64,000 nucleotides of DNA from Rosa chinensis (taxonomy: Eukaryota; Streptophyta; Magnoliopsida; Rosales; Rosaceae): NCBI RefSeq assembly GCF_002994745.2, contig NC_037093.1, positions 34,387,884 to 34,451,883 of the forward strand. The letters run 5' to 3'. Position 1 is the stretch's first letter; every line of letters begins with the position of its first letter. Shown in pieces: positions 1 through 9,115 of this stretch. The notes beneath the pieces were generated by a model that searched no databases, was not told the origin of the DNA, and saw only the letters and a program-made list of their open reading frames with translations. Made by a program: the position numbers and the translations under genes.

Positions 1-620
1 GATCAGATCGACCTAAATCCAAATCCGTTTACTTAAAAAAAAAAATTCGATCCAAACCTTCTCTGTTAACCCGGCGGATCATTGATAGTTCGATCCATAT
101 CCGTATCCGCCGGATTAACGGATACCCGATCCGCTAATCCGGCTCGTTTATAATTTCAAATATTTTAACATTCTAAATAGTAATATTGAATTTATATCAT
201 GATACCTTATAAGATATAAATAAAATATTAAAACAACATGAAGAGTATCTCCAAAAGTAGAGTTACATTATCAAAAAATTTAATGCTTCTTGGAATCTTA
301 GGTGATGGACTGTCCCTTAGATTTCTGCAAAAAAGTTGTATTAGAAATTCTTAATATTTTATATTTTTAAAAAATAATAATATATTAATAAAAAATAATA
401 TTTTATTATTACGAAAATGGGCCGGATCATTAACTGATCGGATTAACCTAAATCCGTATTTGATCTGTTAAATAAATGGTTTAACGGATTCGGATCATTA
501 ACGGATCAACGGATCAACGGATCAAAATTTTCGATCCAAACCAGTCTAATAACCACGGATTTGGAGCGAGTCCGGATCAAAATCCGTTCCATTTATAGGT
601 CTAGGTGGGACCTACACCAA
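1..620. repeat. Degenerate GGATC/GATCC-rich repeat region
   Basis: An AT-rich stretch repeats short words such as CGGATCA, GATCCG and AATCCG on both strands, with a local tandem run of CGGATCAA near 495-520. Similar phrases (GATCCAAACC) occur near both ends, at about 50 and 535. No open frame or recognisable domain is present. It looks like part of a non-coding transposable element cut by the window edge; the class cannot be named from what is visible. Confidence 0.5.
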
Positions 621-632
621 TTCTGATTCCTT

Positions 633-703
633 TATGTGTTAGTAAACGTAGGAATACTTTTACCCGGAATCATTCCAATTCCTTAATTTATGTGTTAGTA
701 AAC
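633..703. repeat. Short direct repeat TATGTGTTAGTAAAC
   Basis: The 15-mer TATGTGTTAGTAAAC occurs at 633-647 and 689-703, followed by a related TAAGTAAACGTGCCC phrase near 748. It may be the remnant of a small DNA transposon, but no matching second end was found. Confidence 0.4.
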
Positions 704-949
704 ACATGAACATTTTTACCTTGTAATAATTCCCTCCCATTCCAAGTAAGTAAACGTGCCCTTAAGGGATAGAAATAATAGATTTTTTTCAAACTCAGGC
801 CTTAATCAGATGAAAATACAAGCAAATTATTGAAATTACTCACCTTACCAGTGAGCAGGGTATTCATACCTCTGATCTTGACCAAATTTCCAAAATCCTT
901 ACTGATTTCTTTATAAAACAGTTTACACCCGATTCTCATCCTTCATTAT

Positions 950-2240
950 CTGATCTTCAAGATTTTACCACACACATTAAGCCGGTTATAGATACTACTA
1001 ATAATAATATGTTGTTGGCCTCTATCGCTCGCATTGAGACACAACAGGCTGTATTTCAAAATGGTAGTCTCAAAGCCCCTGGTCCAGATGGTTTACCTAC
1101 TCTTTTTTATCAACATTTCTGGCCTCAAATTAAAGCACAAGTCATTCCCTTTGTCACTGATTTCTTTAACTCAAATACTCCTCTAAATTTAATTAATCAT
1201 ACCAATATTGTGCTTATTCCAAAGAATAATGATCCTACTACTGTCAATCACTTCCACCCCATCAGCTTATGCAATGTAAGCTATAAAATTATTTCTAAAT
1301 TACTTGTTAATCGATTAGGCCTGCTACTCTCATAATCAAGGTGCCTTTGTTCCTAGTCGATCCATTTTTGACAATATATATTGATCGCTCATGAAATGTT
1401 TTCCTCCTTTCAAAGGACCAAGAATAAACATGGTGCCTTAGCCATCAAACTTGATCTTGAAAAGGCTTATGACTTCCTTCATTGGGATTTTATTCCCTTC
1501 TATTTATCTAAATTTGGTTTCCACCCTAATTGGATAAAACTCATTATAAATTGTATCACATTTGTTAATTTCTCCATTCTCTTAAATGGTAGCCCCCAAG
1601 CTTCCTTTACTCCCTCTCGAGGAATTAGACAATGTGATCCTCTTTCCCCGTACATCTTTATTCTGTGCATTGAACCCCTTATTCGACATTTAAATGCCTT
1701 AAGCTCTGATACTAAAAACCAAGTAGGGATTCTCTCTTCTCCTGGTGGCCTTAGGATTTCAAACTTATTCTTTGTTGATGACTGTCTAATCTTCTATAAG
1801 ACAACTACTATTGCGGCTAGATCTGTTCTAAACACTCTGAACCTTTTTGCTCGTGCTATTGGGGAACATATTAACTACCATAAATCAACTCTCTATTTCT
1901 TTCCCAATGTGACGACCTCTATTAAACTTTCTATTTGTAATAGTTTACAAATTCAGCATAAATCTACTATTGGTCGCTATTTAGGTATTAATAATGTTGT
2001 TTTTTTGGAAAGATCTCATCAATTCTAAATACCTCATTCCGAAATGCAAAAGAAACTTGCAGGTTGGAAATCTGACTCCTTATCTAGAGGTGAAAAACGT
2101 ACTCTGCTCAAGGCCAACCTTTCAAGTATGCCTAATCATGTTCTGCTCTGTTTTAAATGCCCAAAGTCTACTATTCAATCACTTAACGCTGAATGTAGGA
2201 AATTTTCTAAGGTTCTCCTAATTTTTCACCTATAGCTTGG
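950..2240 (+). pseudogene. LINE reverse transcriptase fragment
   Basis: Three frames are needed to read this region. Visible non-LTR RT blocks are APGPDGLP near 1075, the block containing HPISLCNVSYKIISK near 1255, KLDLEKAYDFLHWDF near 1450, GIRQCDPLSPYIF near 1620, and the catalytic-type motif FFVDDCLIF near 1770, in which FVDD replaces the more usual FADD. A stop follows LLVNRLGLLLS at 1335 and the frame changes again near 2028. The enzyme cannot be made as one chain, so this is a relic. Confidence 0.85.
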
Positions 2241-2512
2241 TCTGCTATTTGTACTTCTAAGTGTAAAGGTGGCCTTGGTGTTCGTTCTTTTGAGCATTTT
2301 AACGAAGCTGCTCTGGCCAAATTACGCTGGAAGATTCTTACTAACCCTCTAGAGTGTTAGAAGGAAAACCTCTGCTTCCTTAGCTTGGCGGGGAATCCTG
2401 GATGCTAGACCTCTTCTCTCTTCAGGTTGGAGGTGGACAATTGGGGATGGTGCAACTACTAATTTTTGGCTTTTTAATTTGGCTTTTCTTTTAGCCTCAC
2501 TTAATTTTATTC

Positions 2513-3749
2513 TTGAAAATGATCAGCATGCATTCCATCAATACTACTGAAGTAGTTGCTGATTATATGTATAATTCTACTTGGAATTACCAGAAACTTA
2601 GGGTTGTATTGCCTACTAATGTAGCTAATCAAATAACTCAAATCCCTCTACCTTATTTTCCATCTTCTGATCGAATGGTTTGGGGAGCCACTAGTTTTGG
2701 ACATTTTACTATTAAGTCTGCTTCTTTACTAACTCAGGATGTTGCTGCTCATTCCAAATCAAAGCTTTTTCTTAAAATGTGGAAATTGCCAATCCCTCCT
2801 TAAGTCAAAGTCTTTGCCTGGAAACTCATACGTCAACGATTGCTGACCAGAGATAATTTATTCACTTCTAGGCCTATTGATCGTAAATGCCCTTTTGTGG
2901 TTTACACCTTGAAAATCAAGACCATCTATTTATGTAGTGTCCTAAAGTTCAACTTGTTTGGCATACTACTTTTCCTACTCTGCAAATACATACTTGGCAA
3001 AATTCTTTTTTAGATTGGCTTGAGCTTTTAGCTACTAACCAGGTTTTTCATAGTCTAGATTGCCTCAGTATTGCCTTGATCACAGCTTATTATATTTGGA
3101 GATCTAGAAATGATTCTATCTTTCGAAATACTACTTTTTCCTCAAGTCATGTTCTTCATGCTACTTCCTGAACTTGGGTTACTCATCGACGAATAGGTTT
3201 AGGCCCTTCTTCCTCCACAAAGACAGCTGCTCCTGCTAATATCAAATGGAATCCACTTCCTACTGGCCGCCTCAAACTTAACTTTGATGGTTCTGTAAGA
3301 GCTTCCTCATCAGCTGCAGCTGGTTTCGTGTTTCATAATTCGGATGGAGATCCAATCTCAGCAGCTAGTAACACAGTTGCCTCACCTGACATCTTGATTG
3401 TTAAAAGTTTGGCCTTATAAGTAGATTTACATGCGGCTTGGATCCATGGTTTCTCTAAGTTTGAAGTGGAAGGTGATTCCAAGATCCTCATTGACAGCAT
3501 CAATGGCATCAGTTCCGTTCCTTGGAAAATCAGACATCTGGTGCTGGATATCAAACATCTTGCTCAGTTAGTTCGTGTCTTGTCTTCCACCATACACATA
3601 GAGAGGCCAATTTCTTGGCAAACGCTAAAGCCAAAACTGGACATGGTTCTCGACCTCAGAGTTGGTCTTCTGCTCTTCCCCTTTCGGCTAATCAGGCCTT
3701 TCTTTTCGATAGTTTAGATGTTGGTTGTCTTCGTGGTTTTTGTTTGTAA
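2513..3749 (+). pseudogene. LINE zinc-binding region and RNase H remnant
   Basis: After the RT come a zf-RVT-like stretch (VKVFAWKLIRQRLLTRDN, about 2800) and a plant LINE RNase H. The RNase H shows LNFDGSV near 3275, EVEGDSKILIDSING near 3460 and HREANFLANAKAK near 3595 in a shifted frame. In-frame stops at about 2803 and 3418 and a frameshift near 3560 show that it is inactive. RNase H of this type is typical of plant L1 elements. Confidence 0.75.
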
Positions 3750-3935
3750 TTAGTTTTTCTCATAGAAAAAAAAATTGACTTCGGCGACCCGACAACAACA
3801 TCTAAGGAGTGGGAATTCTCTATTGCAGCAGCCCACCTCCAAAGGTCAAACACATCCTAGAATTGTCCTGACTCGCATATGTCTTCCAATCTCGTCAAGA
3901 AAAACAGGCCTGTCACCCAGTCACCGCATATGTTT

Positions 3936-4150
3936 TAAATATATCACTTTAGTCACTCAATTTTAATTCTGTATCTCACTTTAATCACTTCTTCCAATCA
4001 TTTGAATTCAGACTTCTCAATTTTTAACAATTGGTTGGATGAAAATATTCTTGATATTGTGACAAATAAATTTTTTTTAATGAAAAAATTAACAGAGTGA
4101 TTAAAGTGAATCACAGAATTAAAGTTAAGTGACCAAAGTGATATATTTAA
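3936..4150. mobile_element. Hairpin-type MITE, about 215 bp
   Basis: The left arm (from 3938) and the right arm (4099-4150) are near-perfect reverse complements over about 50 bases, with words such as AAATATATCACTTT and its complement AAAGTGATATATTT. The centre is AT-rich and non-coding. Two further direct copies of the outer phrase AAAAATTGAGTGA lie at 4149-4161 and 5449-5461, suggesting that the neighbouring retroposon landed in this repeat. No TSD was assigned. Confidence 0.65.
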
Positions 4151-4199
4151 AAATTGAGTGAACAAAGTATTGATCAGGTAGAGAAAAAAAATTTCTTCT

Positions 4200-5426
4200 T
4201 GACCTAGCCGCTCTGCTAGGGTTACTCGTTGGCTTTTCGTCCTCGATAAAATTCCCAAATCTTATGGCAGACGCCATAGATGGTATCGCTGCTGTGCTTG
4301 CCCCCTAAGACGATGTCGACCTGGCGAGGGCTGACGGTGATGCGCCGCAAGATGGTTTCAGCCCTTTGGTGTGTCGTGGTTTTCTGCTTTTCTTTCTGGT
4401 GCTTGCCATGTTCAGTCTCAGCGGGTTTGATCTGGGCTTGGATCTGGCTCAAGTTGGTAGTGGTATACGTCCTATGGGGGCGGTATCTGTGGGTGAGAGT
4501 GGTGGCTTTGCCTTTCTCGTGGTTGAGAAATTGATGGGGCTGAGATGTCAGGCTGATCTGCTGGTCGGTGGCGGCGGGTGTCGTCGGAGTCGTGTGGGTA
4601 TAAGGCGGGGCTTTCCTCATGATGTTGAGGACGGGTTCGTTTCTTTAAAACCACAGAGAAGGCATATGGTTCTCGAATTGGGTACGACTGGTGATGCAAT
4701 TGGCAGCAGTTTGGCTGCCGAAGTTGGAGATCACTACAGTGATCATGGTGGAGGTAGCTTCGGCAGTAATGATGGTTGTGGTGGTGGAGTCTGGCGAGGC
4801 GGTCCTGGCGTTTGGCTTGCTGGTTTTGGCTTAGGACATAGGAGTGTTTGGGCCTCGAACTGGATGAGTTGGCTGCTTCATGGATTCTGCTTTGGTCCAC
4901 CCCTCTGGGGTGGGGCTGGTTGGGCGGCGGCGTGACCTGCGGCTTTTGGTTGGAAAGGTACCGGTGGTCTCAATGGGCTAGGGTTTTGGCCTACCCTACT
5001 GCTTGGGCCTGCGTTGGAAGTGGCTGGGCCTCTTGGGTATTAATCTAGTCTGTGGGCCTCAGGATTGGGCTCATTGGTCTAAGGGCCCAAGTGGGCTGGA
5101 GTACCCTGTTGCTAAGGGGCTGGATGAATTGGGCTTCTATGGCCTATAGTATTGTTTAATTTTTGTTTGGGTCGCAAAAATCAGAGCCTTAGTTGGAACC
5201 TTTTTATGTAAGCTTCGAGGTTTCTGGGTTTTTGTTAGAATAAAAGTGCGTGAATTTATCAAAAGGTGGGTGTACTAGAGATTTTTTGGGATTTTATTCT
5301 TTTAGAATAGGGTTTCATGAGGTTCTAAGGGACAATTTTTTCTGTCGACCCTAAAGAAGTATTTCGTTTTTATACTGCTTGCTGAATTATAATGAAAGGG
5401 TTGACCCTATTACCATAAAAAAAAAT
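4200..5426 (+). mobile_element. GC-rich non-autonomous LINE-like retroposon
   Basis: This block is much richer in G and C than its surroundings. It starts near CCTAGCCGCTCTGCTAGGG and ends in GGGTTGACCCTATTACCAT followed by a run of A and a TA repeat at 5418-5436, a tail layout common in plant LINEs. Frames of up to 189 codons exist on the plus strand, and antisense frames overlap them, but all are rich in Gly, Trp and Val without a domain, so I do not call a gene. Likely an internally deleted LINE or a SINE-like derivative. AAAAATTGAGTGA on both sides could be its target duplication but does not abut the ends exactly. Confidence 0.45.
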
Positions 5427-5621
5427 ATATATATACATTAAACAGGTAAAAAATTGAGTGATAATTTGTGATATTATCCTTAAATTCATCTCCAAGGGAT
5501 GTAAAGAAAGTCTAAAACGAAAGGAAAGAATGGAATCGTGCAGAACCATCCAGACGCAATGAGTAATAGAAAAAAAAGAAGCATCTAGACCCGTTGGTTA
5601 CCACTTTACTGCTCATAAATC

Positions 5622-5628
5622 TATAAAG
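5622..5628 (+). promoter_or_regulatory. Candidate TATA box of the p23 gene
   Basis: TATAAAG lies about 100 bases upstream of the start codon and about 30 bases before the CT repeat, where transcription could begin. This is the best TATA-like match in the proximal upstream region; there is no experimental support. Confidence 0.45.
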
Positions 5629-5649
5629 AGCAAAACCCCTGTGCCTTTG

Positions 5650-5655
<6 letters not shown>

Positions 5656-5684
<29 letters not shown>
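5656..5684 (+). repeat. (CT)n microsatellite in the p23 leader
   Basis: A perfect CT dinucleotide run of about 29 bases sits between the candidate TATA box and the start codon. Pyrimidine-rich Y-patch or CT microsatellites are common in plant core promoters and 5' UTRs, so it may shape start-site choice as well as being a length-variable marker. Confidence 0.8.
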
Positions 5685-5688
<4 letters not shown>

Positions 5689-5725
5689 GTGAACTCTGCG
5701 TCTGTGAAACAATCAATACGCCACC

Positions 5726-7494
5726 ATGAGGTATGCATAGCTTTCCGCTCCTTCCCTGATTTATTTTACATAATTTCTGATTTTGGCTGCGGTTTTATGT
5801 AAACATAGAGTTTTGAGTTATAGGTATTACGCTGGTTTCTTCTTTTCGATTTTCAATCGGTTAATTCCCGAACCAGTCTAGGGTTTTTCTTTCAATGGAT
5901 TCCGCAATTTTCCTTGAATGGAATGTGCTATATTCTCTACCAAGATTCCCTTTCTTTTCTTTTTTTAACTCAGCAACCGAATTAATTATCGTTTTTTTTG
6001 AAACTGTAGAAATCTGTTTGAAACTGTAGGAAACCAAGATTCCTTGATTTGTGTGTAGAAATCTGTTTGAAACAACTGTCTTGTAGGACAATTATTACTC
6101 TCGTTCCTGCAAATTTGGAAACTTGCTCAAATTGAAAAGAATAGGAAGAAGATGTGTTTGCGTTTTGTTAAAGCCACATCCCTATAAAGCTAGAAACTTG
6201 TGAAAGAAGCCCTGTTTAGCGTGCAACTTTTACTGTTTGAGCCTACAAAAGGTTTGATTCTGTGAAATATCGAAGGTGGAATCCAGGCTATTCAGGAAGT
6301 CCAAGTTTCCTTGTTTCTTGTACCTGCAGGGAAGAAAATTCTACTAGAGATTCTGTTATCTGCATCGTTCTGTTCTTTAATCTCGGTGCAGCCAGCATGT
6401 AATATAATTCTAGCGTGTTTATTTATTGCGATAACAGAATTTAGACAATGTTTTACTGTCTTCACGGCATCAGAAGTAGTGAAAGTTATGGTCTTGGAGA
6501 ATTATTGTGCAGTCGTTCAGCAGTCTGATAACCATTTTAATATGTGATTTTTCAGCCGACATCCTATTGTCAAGTGGGCTCAGCGGCCTGATACGCTTTA
6601 CATTACTATCGACTTGCCTGATGCCCAGGATGTAAAGGTCAAACTGGAGCCTGAAGGAAAGTTTCTATTCTCTGCTACCACTGGACCAGAAAAGACACCC
6701 TATGAAGTTGATCTCGATCTCTATGACAAAATTGATGTAAATGTAGGTCGACACTTGCAAATCTCTAACCAGCATGTATTTTACTAAATTGTTCACTCTT
6801 TATAAGTTTTGTTATTGACTCTGTTCTTAACTGCAGGAGAGTAAGGCTAGTATTGGCTTGAGAAATATCCGTTACATAGTGAAAAAGGCTGAAAATAAAT
6901 GGTGGAGCAGATTGATAAAACAAGAAGGAAAACCTCCTGTGTTCTTGAAAGTTGATTGGGATAAATGGGTAGATGAGGATGAGGAGGAAGGCCAAGGACG
7001 TGAGTATTCCTAAGATCTTTTAAAATTGTTATCCATGTTCTTTATAGTTTCCTGGAAATATTCTTACCCGGGTTTGCATTATCTGTAATTTTGGATTTCA
7101 GTTGGAAATGACATGGACTTTGGTGACATGGATTTCTCTGTAAGTATCTATACCATGGTTTGTCAAATTGTATAATGATGGATTATTCATGAACTTAATC
7201 AATTGCTATGTCCTGTTTTCAGAAGCTGAATATGGGTGGTGGGGGCGATGGTCTTGATGGTGAGTTCCAGTAATACTGCTATGTCATCTAGTTATTATTC
7301 TGTTGGAACTAGACCTAGAAGTGAGCTCCAGTGTTTACAGTGTATATGCTGACTGTTAATTACTTGTGCTACTAGAATTCGACGATAGCAGTGACACTGA
7401 AGACGAGACCGCTGAAGCAGCACCATCTGCCTCTGCTGAATCTGATACCAAGCCTACTGCAAGTATGGAGCATGAAGCAAAACCTTCAGTCTGA
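5726..7494 (+). CDS. HSP90 co-chaperone p23-like protein, 182 aa
   Basis: Six coding exons join in frame: 5726-5730, 6556-6742, 6837-6999, 7102-7139, 7223-7259 and 7376-7494, all with GT-AG introns. The first coding exon is only ATGAG, in a strong GCCACCATGA context; codon 2 is completed after an 824-bp intron. Residues about 3-88 form a CS/p23 domain (HPIVKWAQRPDTLYITIDLP at the start; NKWWSRLIKQ and VDWDKWVDEDEEE at its end). A short Gly-rich stretch (MGGGGDGLD) and an acidic Ser/Glu tail follow. p23 proteins bind the ATP-bound closed form of HSP90 and slow its ATPase, in cytosol and nucleus. The Gly/Met-rich part is shorter than in the longer plant p23-1 proteins. No damage is seen. Confident in family and exon structure; which plant paralogue is uncertain. 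Confidence 0.93.
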
Positions 7495-8372
7495 TGAGAA
7501 AGCTTTCAAGTGGTGGGGTGTGCCTTCAGATGCTCAAGCCTGCCTGTTTGACATATTTTAGTGCCACATGTATAAGCACATAACGAAATAGAAGGGTAGG
7601 ATTCTATAAGCACATAACGGAGTGAAATGTAGTGTTCTTTTTGTTTCTGGTTTTGTTTTTCTTGTAGTAGATATTCTCTTTTACATGATGCGGTACTTAT
7701 ATGATGGTGATGGTTTCTATTCTTTGTACTGCATTAGATCTGAGGTCTTATCCCGTTTCCGTTGATTTGTCCAACTATATGTGGCCTTCTAGCATTAGAT
7801 CTCTATGTTGAGCTTGACTGAGGAATTAGCAGTTCGGAACCATGCTGGCACTAAAGAGTTTCTTCTTTCTTTTTTTATCTTTTTTTGGTCATTTTAAAGG
7901 ATATTTTGTGGGGTTCACTTTTTACCACATAGCAGCATTTTGACTATACAATTTTTATGGCTTCAAGAATAGATCGTTTAGGTTTATAATCGTAAGTCAC
8001 AGTCATAAATGTCATAATGATTTGGTCGAAAATTTACAGAAGTGGTATACTCTAAATTTAAAAACTTAACGATCAAGATGGTTATGATTAGTTGGTCTAA
8101 TAAGGGATTTTTAAAATGGCTACAAAAATGCTGGTAGGCCTTTGATATAAATAGCCAGCTTATCCTATTAGCCTATGCAAAAATTGTATCTACATAATTC
8201 ATAATTATTTGGTTATTTAAAATTATGTAAATAAATGTACTCTCTGTATGATTAAATTAAAATGCTAATCAAGTTGTAAAACGTTTTCTGATTTGGCTAA
8301 ATTTTTGTAGAATTCATGTGTGCATGTAACTAGAGAATGAATGATTTAGATTATTAAACTACATGTTAAAAA
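7495..8372. other. p23 3' flank and intergenic DNA
   Basis: T-rich sequence after the p23 stop probably includes its 3' UTR (to about 7760). No further coding frame, RNA gene or clear repeat was seen. Confidence 0.6.
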
Positions 8373-8506
8373 ATATGTGTTTTAACTCAGTTGTTAGAGC
8401 ACCCACTACCTAAGATCGATGTTATGGGTTCGAGTCACCATGGGGGTAGGAGGGAAATTCTTTGATCCTCTTTAAAAAAAAAAAAAAAAAGTGGATATGT
8501 GTTTTA
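8373..8506 (+). mobile_element. tRNA-derived SINE with 12-bp target duplication
   Basis: The body (8385-8494) has a tRNA-like RNA polymerase III promoter: an A-box-like part around AACTCAGTTGTTAGAGCACC and a B box GGTTCGAGTCACC near 8430, then a 3' tail with A17. An exact 12-bp direct repeat ATATGTGTTTTA flanks it at 8373-8384 and 8495-8506. The short body and poly(A) tail point to a SINE, not a working tRNA gene: the acceptor stem is not formed and there is no anticodon arm that I can support. Exact duplications suggest a fairly recent insertion. Confidence 0.85.
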
Positions 8507-9110
8507 TAGATCCTCTATAAGATATGTTTTTAAGGATCTTCTATCTAGATTCTCTATAAGATATGTTTTTAGGTTTCTAGGTTAATTGAGCCACGTCATA
8601 CTTGAGATACCTTGTGATGTTTCGTTTTTCTAAATCATAATGATTTCTTTGTGTTAAATTTAGTGTTGCTTAACTTAGGTTGCATTTTAGAAAATACGTT
8701 AGTTGTAGAGCTTTTCTCTCACTTAACGTACACATAAGAAAAGCAATAGGTTAATTCTAACAATGAGTTAACTTAAGCATCTTCATCCATGGATAGATAA
8801 AACTAGGTTAAACATGTTGTGCATATATAATTGATTGGTGGTGGATCCAAATATCTTAACTCGTGTTCTTTTTATTTTTAAAACCCTAAATCAAATATGG
8901 TTTTGATTATTTTCGGAGTCATTTACTTTTTCATGTTTATTAAATTATTTCACCGACCACAACACCTTCAAAAATAATCAAATTATATCAATAATTAGTT
9001 TGTTGTGTCCAAAGTCTCTTTGTAAATTTTTGTGACATTTAGAATAGTTTAGAATTGTATGCCAATCACTTACGGGAAGGATCCCAACTTGCCCATACTA
9101 CTTTGGACAT
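8507..9110. other. Intergenic DNA with a short duplication
   Basis: Non-coding AT-rich DNA. The phrase CTCTATAAGATATGTTTTTA occurs twice, near 8512 and 8552, as a small local tandem duplication. Nothing else was recognised. Confidence 0.6.
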
Positions 9111-9115
9111 TCTTG

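Larger units (their letters stand above)
800..3774 (+). mobile_element. Decayed L1-type LINE with RNase H, 5'-truncated
   Basis: A plus-strand non-LTR retrotransposon whose reading frame is broken by stops and frameshifts. Order of recognisable parts: upstream linker (about 808-1000), reverse transcriptase (about 1009-2240), zinc-binding and connection region (about 2513-2950), RNase H (about 3238-3700), then a short 3' tail ending in A9 at 3766-3774. The endonuclease region is missing, as expected for 5' truncation during target-primed reverse transcription. It resembles the LINE at 17480-43620. No clear target duplication was found. Confidence 0.85.

Noticed and set aside
4366..4935. 189-codon plus-strand frame as a Gly-rich protein gene
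   Set aside because: It lies in a GC-rich retroposon-like block, has overlapping antisense frames of similar length, Gly/Trp/Val-rich composition and no domain; long frames are expected by chance in such sequence.
8385..8450. tRNA gene
   Set aside because: A and B boxes are present but no acceptor stem or full cloverleaf; the poly(A) tail and 12-bp duplication show a SINE.
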